DNA of 64,000 nucleotides. Origin: CAZABG01 sp964460985. Its GTDB lineage: Bacteria > Chlamydiota > Chlamydiia > Chlamydiales > Parachlamydiaceae. Below are positions 44,377-53,910 of this stretch, in pieces. The translations under genes and the position numbers were made by a program. Below the pieces are notes generated by a model. The model searched no databases, had not been told where the DNA came from, and saw only the letters and a list, made by a program, of their open reading frames with translations. The stretch's first letter is position 1, and each line of letters begins with the position of its first letter. Where the stretch lies: NCBI GenBank assembly GCA_964460985.1, contig CAYWQX010000003.1, forward strand, positions 1 to 64,000, in the 5' to 3' direction.

Positions 44377-47285
44377 GGAGAGTTTAACAATCGGCGATAT
44401 TCAAAGGGCTGCGTATAAATACCCCAGGGAATATCTTTGCGGCTACCATCAAGCCACTCTTTCCATTCAACCATGGGTGCGCCTTCAAGACCGGCCTGAT
44501 TGAGGCGCCAAAATTCAAATTTACTTGTGGCAGGATTTAGAACGAATCCAAAATAATACTTCAACCAATTAGTATCGGCAAATAGAAGCGGCGAGGGTGA
44601 AAGCAAGCCGATTTTTCTCGCTTTATCAAGAAGTTTTAAAAATTCTGGTTGAGACGTACTTGTTGATTTGTTTTTTAAAATCAAGCACACCTGTATTAAA
44701 TTTACAATTCCCATCTTGGTCACAAGCTCTTTCGCTTCAATCTTTTCTTTAATCTGACTCCATTCATTTGAGTATTCATTGAAAAGATCCTCTAAGAGGT
44801 ATTCTATTTCATCATAATTTTTGATGGGAAGTAGTTCAAAAAGAGTTTCTGAAATTAAACTATCGGATACTATTTTAAGACCTTGATAATTTAAACTTCT
44901 CTCCGATTCTGCCTGGTCCATCAAATACCGCCCCAGATCGGATGGACTCATTCTTCCGGGATATACGCCATAAATATTTCTGAAAGCCGGCTTAAAATTG
45001 ACCGGAATTTTTTTTTCTAAAGCATCAATAATTACTTCATATTCCCTCTGGCCGATTTCAAGGGAATCGTAGAACCTTTCTGCCGGCAAAAGAAATTGAT
45101 CGCGGATGAATGTATAGGTAAATGTCTCCGTGTTCCACGTGGATTCAAAAGGAGAGAGCATTGGGATCAATCGAAAAGCATGCGTCGGAGATTGCATCAA
45201 AAAGGACTTGGTCGGACTATTAACAAATTCATCCATAATTTTTTGAGGAAGGTGCCTCAGCGTATCTACTATAAAAACGGCAAGCTCCATTTCCGATTCG
45301 ACCCACCTGCTCACCACTTTTGGCATTTCAGGGAGTTTGAAATAGCTCATCAATAAATGCTCTAAAGATCCTCCTGATGTATAAGCCCAAGGTTTTTTTT
45401 CAATTTTATCAAGATGTTCAAGGGGATTTTTAAAGCTTGGGGTCTTATAGCGGGCGGCCATTCTGTGAAAAGCTGACTCAATAAAAATTTTCGTTTTGAC
45501 ATGGTTTACGAGAAGGGTGACCCATTCTCCCACTTCATTTTCAAAACCCTTAAGCTCTTCCGCATGAGAGAGCTCCGATTCGGTTGCCACAAAAAAACTG
45601 GCCAATGATTCTACATACTCTTGAACGGAGTCGATTCGAGTCCATTGGGAGGTATTCATCCTGCCATGTTTGTAGATAAGCCTAAATCCTGCCGGACGAT
45701 CATCATAAAGGGTATCGCCCACATCGCTCATTTCTGCGTCATACACCTCCTGAAAGTAGCGAGGAAAAAGATCCAGATATTTTTCAATCAATGTTTTGAA
45801 CATTTGGCTTAAACGATGGGCCCTTTGAGCTTGCCGATCGCGCATCTCTTCAAAAGTCTGAAATTCATTAAGCCTCGCTTGGTATTCAACCCTTAGCCAT
45901 TGAAGCTCTTTCTCTGTGCTCGCCTGCTTAACCCGTCCTTCCATCATCTTTAGCTGAGAAAAAATGATTTCATATTCCTGATTATACTCTTCAGCTTTGG
46001 CTTTAGCCCTCTCGAGACGGTCTTTAAAATTATTGTAGAGAATCTCACCAATGCCGCCTGGCTCCTCAGGGTTTAATCCTAAGCTGATGTATAAATTCCA
46101 TTTAGCAAAATCCTCTTTTGTCTCAGCGAAAGAGGCAATAGTGAACTCCCAACACTTCAAAAGAGGATGATCGGTTAAGACGACAAAGGCTTTTTTTGCG
46201 ATATCGAAGCTTTCCAAGAACTGCTGGCAGCTCTCGCCGATCCCTTTTTGCCCAACGCTTGCCCTTGGCATATGCATCATAAGGCCGCCAAAAACCATAT
46301 CACGAGGACGTCTCAAAAATTCCTGAAGATCTTTTTCTGTAATATTCAAATGTTTAAGTAAAATTTCTCGAATGAGTGTCTCCGGCTTGAATAATTGGGG
46401 GGAGCTATACCGTTTAAAATACTCCTTTACAATCCTTCTGCAAGTGTCTACCCGCTCATTTAGTTTCAGTTGAGGGTCTATGATTTTGACCGCTTCAAAA
46501 GCAGCCAGGAGGCCGGGCGAAAATCCGATGTTATCTATCTGTTTTTCATCATTTGGATCAAGAACGAAGGGTCTTTTAAGATCGCCCATGCCAAAGGTGG
46601 GGCTCAAAGGAACATTCGCCTCCACCCCGTTCGAAACTCTTTTTAATCTTCCGGTCGATAAAAGCTCATTCATCTCGCTTAAAAAAACTTCCGGCTGCTC
46701 GGAATGCACAATCAAACAAGGAGCTGTGGCAAAACAGGAGCCTACGCTTTGTCTTAGTGTGGCAAAAAGAGCGGAAAGAACGGCCCTTTTCGTAAGAGTA
46801 TCGGTGATAACAGTCCCAACCGGAAGAGCGAGAGCCTCCCGGATAATCTCTTCCGCCGGTTTATGAGAGAGGGGTTTTGAAAAGTTCTTTAATTTTTTTA
46901 ATAACGGCCCCGCCTCCATGAGTTTTAAAATTTTGAGAATATGCTGGTGGCAAGCAAGATCATTTTCTCTTCCACTCCCTAAGGGATAAAGAGCCGATTC
47001 CATTAAAAGAGCAGCCCTTTTTACTTTTTCGGGGTTGATATCGCCTGACTCTTCTACCAGGATCTCGGCTAATTTTCTTGCCTTAATGATATTTCTTACC
47101 TGATAAGGCTCTTGCAGACCCGATTTATCGAGCCTTTTACTAAGGTCGTCAAACTCCTCCGTAATGATCTTTTTAAGCTCATCGCCTCGTACGGTCTCTT
47201 TTTTATTTTTTGATATAATAGTAAATATTTTTTGAAGAAAGGAGGGGCTTACCGGATTAAAGGAGAGGGCCTCTAAAGGAATCAT
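44373..47285 (-). CDS. Large hypothetical protein with a papain-like GSCFA motif
   Basis: The 970-residue protein has no signal peptide or membrane segment. Residues 179-186 (QSVGSCFA) match the Gln...Cys region of papain-like cysteine peptidases (C184). Later pieces that could supply the rest of an active site are SPTHAFRLIPM (about 720) and FADTNWLKYYFGFVLNP near residue 904-920, where Asn-Trp recalls the Asn-Ser-Trp element. Between them lies a coiled coil (about 430-500). I cannot name a family. It is divergent from thrS. It could be a cysteine protease or a structural relative without activity. Confidence 0.7.
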   Translation of the reverse strand: MIPLEALSFNPVSPSFLQKIFTIISKNKKETVRGDELKKIITEEFDDLSKRLDKSGLQEPYQVRNIIKARKLAEILVEESGDINPEKVKRAALLMESALYPLGSGRENDLACHQHILKILKLMEAGPLLKKLKNFSKPLSHKPAEEIIREALALPVGTVITDTLTKRAVLSALFATLRQSVGSCFATAPCLIVHSEQPEVFLSEMNELLSTGRLKRVSNGVEANVPLSPTFGMGDLKRPFVLDPNDEKQIDNIGFSPGLLAAFEAVKIIDPQLKLNERVDTCRRIVKEYFKRYSSPQLFKPETLIREILLKHLNITEKDLQEFLRRPRDMVFGGLMMHMPRASVGQKGIGESCQQFLESFDIAKKAFVVLTDHPLLKCWEFTIASFAETKEDFAKWNLYISLGLNPEEPGGIGEILYNNFKDRLERAKAKAEEYNQEYEIIFSQLKMMEGRVKQASTEKELQWLRVEYQARLNEFQTFEEMRDRQAQRAHRLSQMFKTLIEKYLDLFPRYFQEVYDAEMSDVGDTLYDDRPAGFRLIYKHGRMNTSQWTRIDSVQEYVESLASFFVATESELSHAEELKGFENEVGEWVTLLVNHVKTKIFIESAFHRMAARYKTPSFKNPLEHLDKIEKKPWAYTSGGSLEHLLMSYFKLPEMPKVVSRWVESEMELAVFIVDTLRHLPQKIMDEFVNSPTKSFLMQSPTHAFRLIPMLSPFESTWNTETFTYTFIRDQFLLPAERFYDSLEIGQREYEVIIDALEKKIPVNFKPAFRNIYGVYPGRMSPSDLGRYLMDQAESERSLNYQGLKIVSDSLISETLFELLPIKNYDEIEYLLEDLFNEYSNEWSQIKEKIEAKELVTKMGIVNLIQVCLILKNKSTSTSQPEFLKLLDKARKIGLLSPSPLLFADTNWLKYYFGFVLNPATSKFEFWRLNQAGLEGAPMVEWKEWLDGSRKDIPWGIYTQPFEYRRLLNSP

Positions 47286-47358
47286 CCTAATTTCTCTGGA
47301 ATAAAGTTACGGATATTCATTAAAATGAGGCACTTTGAATATTTATGCAAGGGATCCT

Positions 47359-49275
47359 ATGAAGATCGTTTTAAAAGATGGCTCAGCTAAAGAAGTTGAA
47401 GCTAACACTACCGCTCTTGATTTAGCTGAAAAACTAAATTTAAAAATGCCCCACCAGGCACTTGCCGCCTCCATCAACGGCAAAACGGTTGACCTTGCAA
47501 CGCCTTTAAAAGAGGGCGATAAGGTTATCATTTATAGTTTCGATGATAAAGAAGGAAAGGAAGTTTTTTGGCACACTTCCGCTCATATCTTGGCGCAAGC
47601 TGTTTTACGCCTCTATCCAAATGCAAAGCCAACTATTGGACCGCCTATCGAAAATGGTTTTTACTACGATTTTGCGAATCTTGAGATCTCGGATGCCGAC
47701 TTCGAAAAAATCGAGGCGGAGATGGCAAAAATCGTAAATGAGAATTATGTCTCTCAAAAAGAAACCTTTAAAACAAAAGAAGAGGCTCTTGAAGCCTTTA
47801 AGGATAATAAATACAAAGTTGAACTGATCGAGAGTTTCGACCCAAAAGAGCCTCTTACAGGCTATCGTCAAGGAGAATTCTTCGATTTATGCCGAGGCCC
47901 TCATTTACCGAAGCTTGGCAAAGTCAAAGCCATTAAGGTTACAAAAACATCCGGCGCCTACTGGAGAGGCGATTCTACCAAAGAAATGCTTACCCGCATT
48001 TACGCAATCTCCTTCCCGGACAGAAAACAGCTAAAAGAGTATCTCGAGCTTCTGGAAGAGGCAAAAAAACGAGACCACAAAGTTGTAGGGCCAAGGCTTG
48101 ACCTTTTCTCCCTAAAAGAAGAAGCCCCCGGCATGCCATTTTTGCATCCTAAAGGGATGTTCATCTGGAACCAGTTAACGAATTTTATTAGAGGCCTATT
48201 AAACGAGCACAACTATATAGAGATCAAAACCCCTACGATGCTGACCAAAGAATTATGGGAAAGATCGGGCCACTGGAAAAACTATCGCCAAAACATGTTC
48301 ACTTCGGAAATTGAAGAACGGGAATTTGCCATTAAACCGATGAACTGCCCCGGCTGCATGCTTTTTTATAAAACGCACAGCCACAGCTACCGCGAGCTGC
48401 CCATGCGAGTCGCAGAAATTGGAAATGTTCATCGTTATGAACCGTCCGGCTCCTTGTCGGGTCTTTTTAGAGTGAGAAGCTTCCACCAGGATGACGCTCA
48501 CATTTTCATGAAACCTGAAGATATCGAGCAGGAGATTTTAAACGCGTTAAACCTTGCCGATATTCTTTATTCTACTTTTGAGCTCTCCTATCATCTTGAG
48601 CTTTCTACAAGGCCTGAAAAAAACACCATCGGCTCTGAGGAAGATTGGACGATTGCGACCGAAGGTTTAAGAGGAGCGCTCAATAGAACCGGGCGTCCTT
48701 ACAAGGTAAATGAGGGAGATGGCGCCTTCTACGGTCCTAAAATCGATTTTCACATCAAAGATGCGATCGGCAGAACCTGGCAGTGTGGAACGATTCAACT
48801 AGATATGGCTTTGCCTGAGAAGTTCGAGCTGGAATACACAGCACAAGACGGAAGCAGAAAACGTCCGGTGATGATCCATAGAGCCCTTTTTGGATCGCTT
48901 GAGCGCTTCTTTGGAATTCTGATCGAACACTTCGCAGGCAAATTTCCTCTTTGGATCTCGCCAAGCCAGATCAGAATACTCACCGTCTCTGAAAGACATG
49001 ATGCTTATGCAAAAGAGCTATTAGCGAAGTTTAAATCGCTTGGATTCCAGGTAGATTTGGATGACTCGAGCGAATCGGTCAGTAAAAAAGTGAGAAACGC
49101 GCAACTTAATCAAACCAACTATATGCTGACCGTTGGCGATAAAGAACTTGAGAATAAAACCATCAATCTTCGCACTCGAGACAATATTGTGAGGGGAGAA
49201 ATGAAAGTCGATGATTTTATCCAGGAGATCACGAAGGAGAGAGACTCGAAGAGCTTGACTTCCCCATTCAAGTAG
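47359..49275 (+). CDS. thrS: Threonyl-tRNA synthetase
   Basis: ThrRS charges tRNA-Thr. Domains in order: TGS (about 1-60), editing domain with the zinc-like HTSAHILAQAV and a later FDLCRGPHL motif, class II catalytic core with MNCPGCMLFYKTHS (zinc Cys), RVRSFHQDDAHIF and IHRALFGSLERFFGILIEH, and a C-terminal anticodon domain. Length 638 is typical. A TTG at 47335 would add eight residues; I prefer the ATG at 47359, preceded by AAGGGA. Confidence 0.98.
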   Translation: MKIVLKDGSAKEVEANTTALDLAEKLNLKMPHQALAASINGKTVDLATPLKEGDKVIIYSFDDKEGKEVFWHTSAHILAQAVLRLYPNAKPTIGPPIENGFYYDFANLEISDADFEKIEAEMAKIVNENYVSQKETFKTKEEALEAFKDNKYKVELIESFDPKEPLTGYRQGEFFDLCRGPHLPKLGKVKAIKVTKTSGAYWRGDSTKEMLTRIYAISFPDRKQLKEYLELLEEAKKRDHKVVGPRLDLFSLKEEAPGMPFLHPKGMFIWNQLTNFIRGLLNEHNYIEIKTPTMLTKELWERSGHWKNYRQNMFTSEIEEREFAIKPMNCPGCMLFYKTHSHSYRELPMRVAEIGNVHRYEPSGSLSGLFRVRSFHQDDAHIFMKPEDIEQEILNALNLADILYSTFELSYHLELSTRPEKNTIGSEEDWTIATEGLRGALNRTGRPYKVNEGDGAFYGPKIDFHIKDAIGRTWQCGTIQLDMALPEKFELEYTAQDGSRKRPVMIHRALFGSLERFFGILIEHFAGKFPLWISPSQIRILTVSERHDAYAKELLAKFKSLGFQVDLDDSSESVSKKVRNAQLNQTNYMLTVGDKELENKTINLRTRDNIVRGEMKVDDFIQEITKERDSKSLTSPFK

Positions 49276-49291
49276 TGTAAAACCGTAGGCC

Positions 49292-50044
49292 ATGAAAACG
49301 ATTACGGTTTCGAGTTTTAAAGGCGGTACGGCAAAGACGTCTACCGCTCTTCATTTAGGTTCTGCTATTGCCAAATATCATGGCGGTAAAGTTCTCCTTA
49401 TCGATTTTGATGCCCAAGCCAACTTAACGACCGGCTTGGGTTTTGATCCTGACGAACATGACAGTTTAGCACCTGTTCTACAAGGAACTAAATCCATCGA
49501 AGAGGTCATCAAGAAAACGACGGTAAAAAATCTGCATTTGATCCCTGCAGACATTTGTTTAGAAAGGGTGGAAACAACAGGCTCTCTTGCACAGGATCGC
49601 TATTCGCATGAGAAGTTAAAAAATATTCTCTCGACTCTTAAATATGACTATATCTTTATCGATACCCCTCCTTCCCTCAACTGGCTTACCGAGTCTGCTT
49701 TAATTGCGTCAAACCACTCCCTTGTCTGTGCAACCCCTGAATTTTACAGCATTAAAGGGCTTGAACGTCTATCGCAATTTATCGGCAGCATTGGTCAAAG
49801 ACATCCCCTCCAAGTGCTCGGCGTGGTTCTTACTTTTTGGAATCCCCGCGGCAAAAGCAACGACGCCTTTTTAGATGTGATTGAAAGAACGTTTCCTCAG
49901 AAACTGCTCGAATCAAAAGTCAGACGGGACATCGCAGTCTCCGAAGCTTCTGTGATCGGTAAACCACTTTTTGATGTGAATGCAAAAACACGTGCAAGTG
50001 AAGATTACCGCGCCCTTACGAAAGAAATTATAAACCGGTTGTAA
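49292..50044 (+). CDS. parA: ParA-family chromosome/plasmid partition ATPase
   Basis: ParA binds ATP and non-specific DNA and moves cargo. The deviant Walker A motif is KGGTAKTSTALHLGSA, the second is LLIDFDAQANLTTGLG and motif B is FIDTPPSLNWLT. Length 250 is typical. The order thrS-parA-pgp6-like matches the chromosomal CT581-CT582-CT583 block of Chlamydia trachomatis. It starts 16 bases after thrS. Confidence 0.95.
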   Translation: MKTITVSSFKGGTAKTSTALHLGSAIAKYHGGKVLLIDFDAQANLTTGLGFDPDEHDSLAPVLQGTKSIEEVIKKTTVKNLHLIPADICLERVETTGSLAQDRYSHEKLKNILSTLKYDYIFIDTPPSLNWLTESALIASNHSLVCATPEFYSIKGLERLSQFIGSIGQRHPLQVLGVVLTFWNPRGKSNDAFLDVIERTFPQKLLESKVRRDIAVSEASVIGKPLFDVNAKTRASEDYRALTKEIINRL

Positions 50045-50055
50045 AACGGCTTTAC

Positions 50056-50799
50056 ATGAAAAACGTCAATAGTTTGATCAGCGAGAGGCTTAAAAAAGGG
50101 ACGAGCAATAAAATGACCACCATGGCGGAAAGATCGGCCGGTGGTCAAATGAACAGCTTCCAGGGTATTTTTAGCGTAACCGAATTAAGCGCCTCCGAAA
50201 AAGAAGGGCTCCAGGAGCTGCTAAATCAATATGCAGACAAGAACACCGATATTGCCCATGATTTGAAAGCCCTTTCGACCATCACCTCCGAAGTAAAGGC
50301 GATCAACAATCAAGCGGCGATTCTTCATGGGGAGAGAATCAAAAGAGCGCACGAGCTTTTGACTAATTATAAAGAAGGAGCTTTTACAGCTTGGTTAATC
50401 CAAACGTACGGCAACCGTCAAACACCTTATAACCTCATGCAGTACTACGAGTTTTATGACTCTCTTCCTCTTCAGCTTCGTCCTAAATTAGAGCACATGC
50501 CAAGACAGGCGATCTATACGCTTGCTTCTCGAGAAGGGGAGCACCAAAAGAAAATCGAGATCGTAGAAAACTATTCCGGCGAGACCAAAGAAGCCCTTCT
50601 TAACATGATTCGGGAACATTTTCCTCTGCAGGAGAAAGATCGTCGAAGACAAAATCTGCCTGAGGCTGTTATGGTCAACCTTAAAAAAGCCTACACTCTG
50701 TTAGAGAAAACCAAATCCCTTACTGCCAATCAGAGGCACTCCATCAAAGAGGAAATAGGTCAACTCAAAGAGCTGTTAGATCAAATCAAGGTGCGCTAA
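50056..50799 (+). CDS. Chromosomal paralog of chlamydial plasmid protein pGP6-D
   Basis: The central part (about 94-185), AILHGERIKRAHELLTNYKEGAFTAWL...YGNRQTPYNLMQYYEFYDSLPLQLRPKLEHMPRQAIYTLASREG, aligns by memory with pGP6-D of the Chlamydia plasmid. The plasmid pairs pGP5 (ParA-like) with pGP6; here a ParA gene precedes it by 11 bases. Its function is unknown but probably linked to ParA. The C-terminal 50 residues form a coiled coil. The stop overlaps tatA by one base. Confidence 0.88.
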   Translation: MKNVNSLISERLKKGTSNKMTTMAERSAGGQMNSFQGIFSVTELSASEKEGLQELLNQYADKNTDIAHDLKALSTITSEVKAINNQAAILHGERIKRAHELLTNYKEGAFTAWLIQTYGNRQTPYNLMQYYEFYDSLPLQLRPKLEHMPRQAIYTLASREGEHQKKIEIVENYSGETKEALLNMIREHFPLQEKDRRRQNLPEAVMVNLKKAYTLLEKTKSLTANQRHSIKEEIGQLKELLDQIKVR

Positions 50800-50981
50800 T
50801 GATCGGAACCGGTGAACTGATTGTCATTTTAGGTGTTGTAACGCTTCTCTTTGGCGGTAAAAAAATCCCTGAATTCGCTAAAAATTTAGGCAAAGGGGTA
50901 AGAGAATTCAAGAAGGCGGTCCAGGGCGAGGAAGAGCCTGAAGCGGTTGAAGTGGAGATCGTTGAAAAAGAGAAAAAGTAA
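50799..50981 (+). CDS. tatA: Sec-independent (Tat) translocase subunit TatA
   Basis: The 60-residue protein has one membrane segment (GTGELIVILGVVTLLFGG), the FGxKKxPEF hinge, an amphipathic helix (AKNLGKGVREFKKA) and an acidic tail. TatA oligomers form the pore for folded proteins. The start overlaps the previous stop by one base, and tatC follows after five bases. There is no separate TatB nearby, so this is a minimal TatAC system. Confidence 0.95.
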   Translation: MIGTGELIVILGVVTLLFGGKKIPEFAKNLGKGVREFKKAVQGEEEPEAVEVEIVEKEKK

Positions 50982-50986
50982 CTCCT

Positions 50987-51718
50987 TTGGAAACCCTTTC
51001 TTCCCATATTGACGCTCTTAGAAAAACCGTTTTTTCCTGCGTTCTTATTCTTGCTGTTGGATTCATCATAGCATTTAGTTTTTCTGATCTTATTGTCCAC
51101 TGGATGACCGAGCCTGTCAAACCATTGATTCATCAGCCCTTCGCCCTTTTTTCACCCGCTGAAGGATTTATGATAGCCCTTAAAATCTCCCTTTGGGCAA
51201 GCCTCCTTTTTACAGCTCCCTTATGGGCCATCCCTCTCAGCCTTTTCTTTTTACCCGCCCTCCACCCCCATGAAAAAAAAGCCGTTATCCCGTTTATCCT
51301 CCTTTCGCTTCTTTTTTTGGCTTTGGGAATCGTTTTAGCCTATAAGGTTACGCTCCCTCTCACGAATGAATATTTTTGGCAATTCAACGAAACCTTGGGG
51401 GTAAATTTGTGGGGATTGAAAGCCTATACCGACTATGCCTTGATGCTCATCTTGTCGCATGCCATCGGATTCGAAGGGATCGCGGCTCTCATTATTCTCG
51501 TCCATACGGGTATTATCCCTTATGAATTTCTCGCCTCCAAAAGACGCCATGCCTTGGTTATTTCTTTGATTTTAGGCGCCCTTCTCACACCTCCCGACGT
51601 CTTATCTCAACTTTTTCTCGCCGTACCGTTATACCTTGGCTATGAACTTACTCTCTTATATGGCTATTTCATCCAAAGAAAAAGAAGAGCCGTCAGGAGC
51701 TCTCATGTTTTAGGCTGA
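50987..51718 (+). CDS. tatC: Sec-independent (Tat) translocase subunit TatC
   Basis: TatC recognises twin-arginine signal peptides. The protein has six membrane segments over 243 residues and the family N-terminus SSHIDALRKTVF (compare xxHLxELRxR), with the periplasmic loop FSPAEGFMIALKISLWASLLF. The start codon is TTG, five bases after tatA. The 3' end overlaps the convergent gene by 16 bases. Confidence 0.95.
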   Translation: METLSSHIDALRKTVFSCVLILAVGFIIAFSFSDLIVHWMTEPVKPLIHQPFALFSPAEGFMIALKISLWASLLFTAPLWAIPLSLFFLPALHPHEKKAVIPFILLSLLFLALGIVLAYKVTLPLTNEYFWQFNETLGVNLWGLKAYTDYALMLILSHAIGFEGIAALIILVHTGIIPYEFLASKRRHALVISLILGALLTPPDVLSQLFLAVPLYLGYELTLLYGYFIQRKRRAVRSSHVLG

Positions 51719-52110
51719 CGGACATAGATGAGATCTTTCTTTCCATCGTTATCGAAAAATTCACGCCATTCCTCGGCAATAAACGTAAACTCTTCTAAAA
51801 GTTGGTGGAAAAAGGGAATGTCGTACAATTCTGCATTGCCGACATAGTTTAGAACAATTCTAAATTTTTCTTCGTCTAAAGTAAGATAGGTTCGAAAAGC
51901 TTGGTTATGGATGGGCAGCTTCGATGTCATCCCTTTTCTTACAGAGGGGGGAATATAGTCATGACCCTCGAAAACGGGCGTTTGAAGTACGATTTTTTCG
52001 CCTTCGTCGAAAAGGCGAAAGGAGATAGTGGCCCCCTGAAACAAAAGCTCCCCATTTTGGTGTTTACGAAGGGACTCTAAAATATCTTTTACTTCTTTCG
52101 GTACAACCAT
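51703..52110 (-). CDS. Hypothetical small acidic protein
   Basis: This 135-residue protein starts MVVPKEVKDILESLRKHQNG and has an alpha-beta look (LLFQGATISFRLFDEGEKIVLQTPVF, LPIHNQAFRTYLTLDEEKFRIVLNYVG) ending in an acidic helix. Its size and fold pattern could fit a type III secretion chaperone, but I find no signature. An alternative start at 52128 adds six residues. A TATAAT sequence lies 12 bases before the chosen ATG. Confidence 0.6.
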   Translation of the reverse strand: MVVPKEVKDILESLRKHQNGELLFQGATISFRLFDEGEKIVLQTPVFEGHDYIPPSVRKGMTSKLPIHNQAFRTYLTLDEEKFRIVLNYVGNAELYDIPFFHQLLEEFTFIAEEWREFFDNDGKKDLIYVRQPKT

Positions 52111-52178
52111 GTCTTCATTATACACCATTTTTAAATTAGTTGATTTAATCTTTTTTTCGCTCTAAACTACTTGAGTTT

Positions 52179-53057
52179 ATGATCTTAAGACTTATTCTTT
52201 CCCTTCTTTTTATAAACTCTTTACAGAGCTCTTATACTGTAGTAGTTACTGCTATTTTTAGGGACGAAGCCAGGTTTTTAAAAGAGTGGATCGATTTTTA
52301 TAAGACCCTGGGGGTCGAGCATTTCTATCTCTACAACAACCTCTCTCTCGACAATTATCAAACGGTCTTAAATCCCTATTTGGAGGAAGGAGTGGTTACC
52401 CTCATTCAATGGCCGTACGAGTCGGAAGAGGTTCATGAATGGAACCGGATTCAATGTGGGGCCTATAAACATGCCCTTTATAATTACGGTACTCAAACTA
52501 AGTGGATGGCCTTTCTAGATACCGATGAGTTTTTATTTCCCACCGAAGAGGCCACACTGCCCCTTTTTCTAAAAAACTATGAGCTTTTTGGGGCAGTCTC
52601 TCTGAATTGGCAATGCTACGGCCATAATTCTTGTCCCATTATCCCTGACCATGAATACATGATTGGAATACTGACAAGAAAAGAAAAGACAATAAGCGGC
52701 GTACACAGACATGTTAAAACAATCGTTCAACCTAAAGCGGTTTTAAATATTACAAACCCTCACTATGCCAAAATGAACCCAGCGTTTTTACAGCTTACGG
52801 CCGGAAAAATCCCTTTTGCAGGTCCGTTTAGCCCCTTTATTGACATATCCAAAGGGAGAATCAATCACTATTGGCCAAGAGACATGGAGTTCATGGAAAC
52901 GATCAAAATCGGCCGTAGAAAAACGTGGGGTCAAGATCCTGAAACCACCCGAAAATGGGCTGCGGAGCTCAACCGGGTCGAGGACTTGGCGATTTATCCG
53001 ATCCTTTACCGGATGAGGACTCACGCTCTTTCAGGATATCTTGATAAGCTTCATTAA
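52179..53057 (+). CDS. Exported glycosyltransferase family 92 (DUF23) protein
   Basis: The protein has the GT92 layout: VVVTAIFRDEARFLKEWIDFYKTLGVEHFYLYNN, and the metal-binding DxD motif in KWMAFLDTDEFLFP, followed by INHYWPRDMEFMETIKIG. GT92 enzymes transfer galactose onto glycans, mainly in eukaryotes and some bacteria. An N-terminal hydrophobic stretch (MILRLILSLLFINSLQSS) looks like a signal peptide or a signal anchor, so it may act outside the cytoplasm. Its 3' end overlaps a small minus-strand ORF. Confidence 0.85.
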   Translation: MILRLILSLLFINSLQSSYTVVVTAIFRDEARFLKEWIDFYKTLGVEHFYLYNNLSLDNYQTVLNPYLEEGVVTLIQWPYESEEVHEWNRIQCGAYKHALYNYGTQTKWMAFLDTDEFLFPTEEATLPLFLKNYELFGAVSLNWQCYGHNSCPIIPDHEYMIGILTRKEKTISGVHRHVKTIVQPKAVLNITNPHYAKMNPAFLQLTAGKIPFAGPFSPFIDISKGRINHYWPRDMEFMETIKIGRRKTWGQDPETTRKWAAELNRVEDLAIYPILYRMRTHALSGYLDKLH

Positions 53058-53157
53058 GCTCTTTTTGAATCCGCATCAGCTTCTCAAAAGTTTTTTTAGC
53101 CTCATCGATCTCGTGGATCGCTTTTTCAACTCTTCTAGAAGTATCTTGTGTTTGCAT
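52969..53157 (-). CDS. Possible small coiled-coil protein
   Basis: A 62-residue frame, MQTQDTSRRVEKAIHEIDEAKKTFEKLMRIQKELNEAYQDIL, is a plausible coiled coil with AAGAGGG just before the ATG. The C-terminal half is polar low-complexity and lies antisense to the end of the GT92 gene (89 bases). It is not a clear family member and may not be real. Confidence 0.35.
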   Translation of the reverse strand: MQTQDTSRRVEKAIHEIDEAKKTFEKLMRIQKELNEAYQDILKERESSSGKGSDKSPSPRPG

Positions 53158-53175
53158 ACCCTCTTTGTAAAAGAA

Positions 53176-53844
53176 TTAAATTTGCCAATCAATCGGTTTT
53201 AGGCCATTTGCGATCAAGAATTGGTTGGTTTTGGAAAAATGGCGGCATCCCAAAAACTTGGCGGCCGAAAAGGGGGATGGATGGGCGGAGGTTAAAACTA
53301 AATGGTTAGCCTTTTTTTGAGCCACTCCCTGGAACTTCTCTTTTGCGGCATTTCCCCATAATATAAACACTAGGGGTCTTAAACTTTGGGTAAGCTTTGC
53401 AACCACCGCATCGGTAAACTGCTCCCAGCCCCTTTTTGCATGAGACAAAGGACTTCCTTCCCGAACAGTCAAGGTGGTATTTAGAAGCAAAACCCCTTGA
53501 TGCGCCCATTTAGTCAAATTCCCATTTTCTCCGACCTGGATTTTCAAATCGCCTTCAAGTTCTTTAAAAATATTTTTTAAAGAAGGGGGCGGCCGCACTC
53601 CCTCCAACACGGAAAAACAAAGGCCATGAGCTTGCCCTTTTCCATGGTAGGGATCTTGTCCAATGATGACGACTTTTACCTGGTCATACCTCGTCTGAAA
53701 AAATGCGTTGAAAACAAGATCTTCAGGGGGGTATACAGGCCCTTTTTGACGCTCTTCTTCCACAAATTTCAAAAGATCTTTGAAATAAGGCTTTTCAAAT
53801 TCATCCGCTAAAATAGGGTTCCAGGTAGGTTCAAAATTTTTCAT
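53176..53844 (-). CDS. ung: Uracil-DNA glycosylase
   Basis: UNG removes uracil from DNA. The catalytic Asp is in GQDPYHGKGQAHGLCFS, and the second motif is SAHPSPFSAAKFLG. A frame starting at 53883 adds 13 residues, but the family starts at MKNFEPTWNPILADEF, so I chose 53844 (222 residues). The last about 20 residues (FSKTNQFLIANGLKPIDWQ) are the usual C-terminus. Confidence 0.96.
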   Translation of the reverse strand: MKNFEPTWNPILADEFEKPYFKDLLKFVEEERQKGPVYPPEDLVFNAFFQTRYDQVKVVIIGQDPYHGKGQAHGLCFSVLEGVRPPPSLKNIFKELEGDLKIQVGENGNLTKWAHQGVLLLNTTLTVREGSPLSHAKRGWEQFTDAVVAKLTQSLRPLVFILWGNAAKEKFQGVAQKKANHLVLTSAHPSPFSAAKFLGCRHFSKTNQFLIANGLKPIDWQI

Positions 53845-53910
53845 GAGGATCAGTGTATCGAAACGATGAATTAATTGACCCAAAATACCTTTTGAGAGTA
53901 CGCTTTTGAC

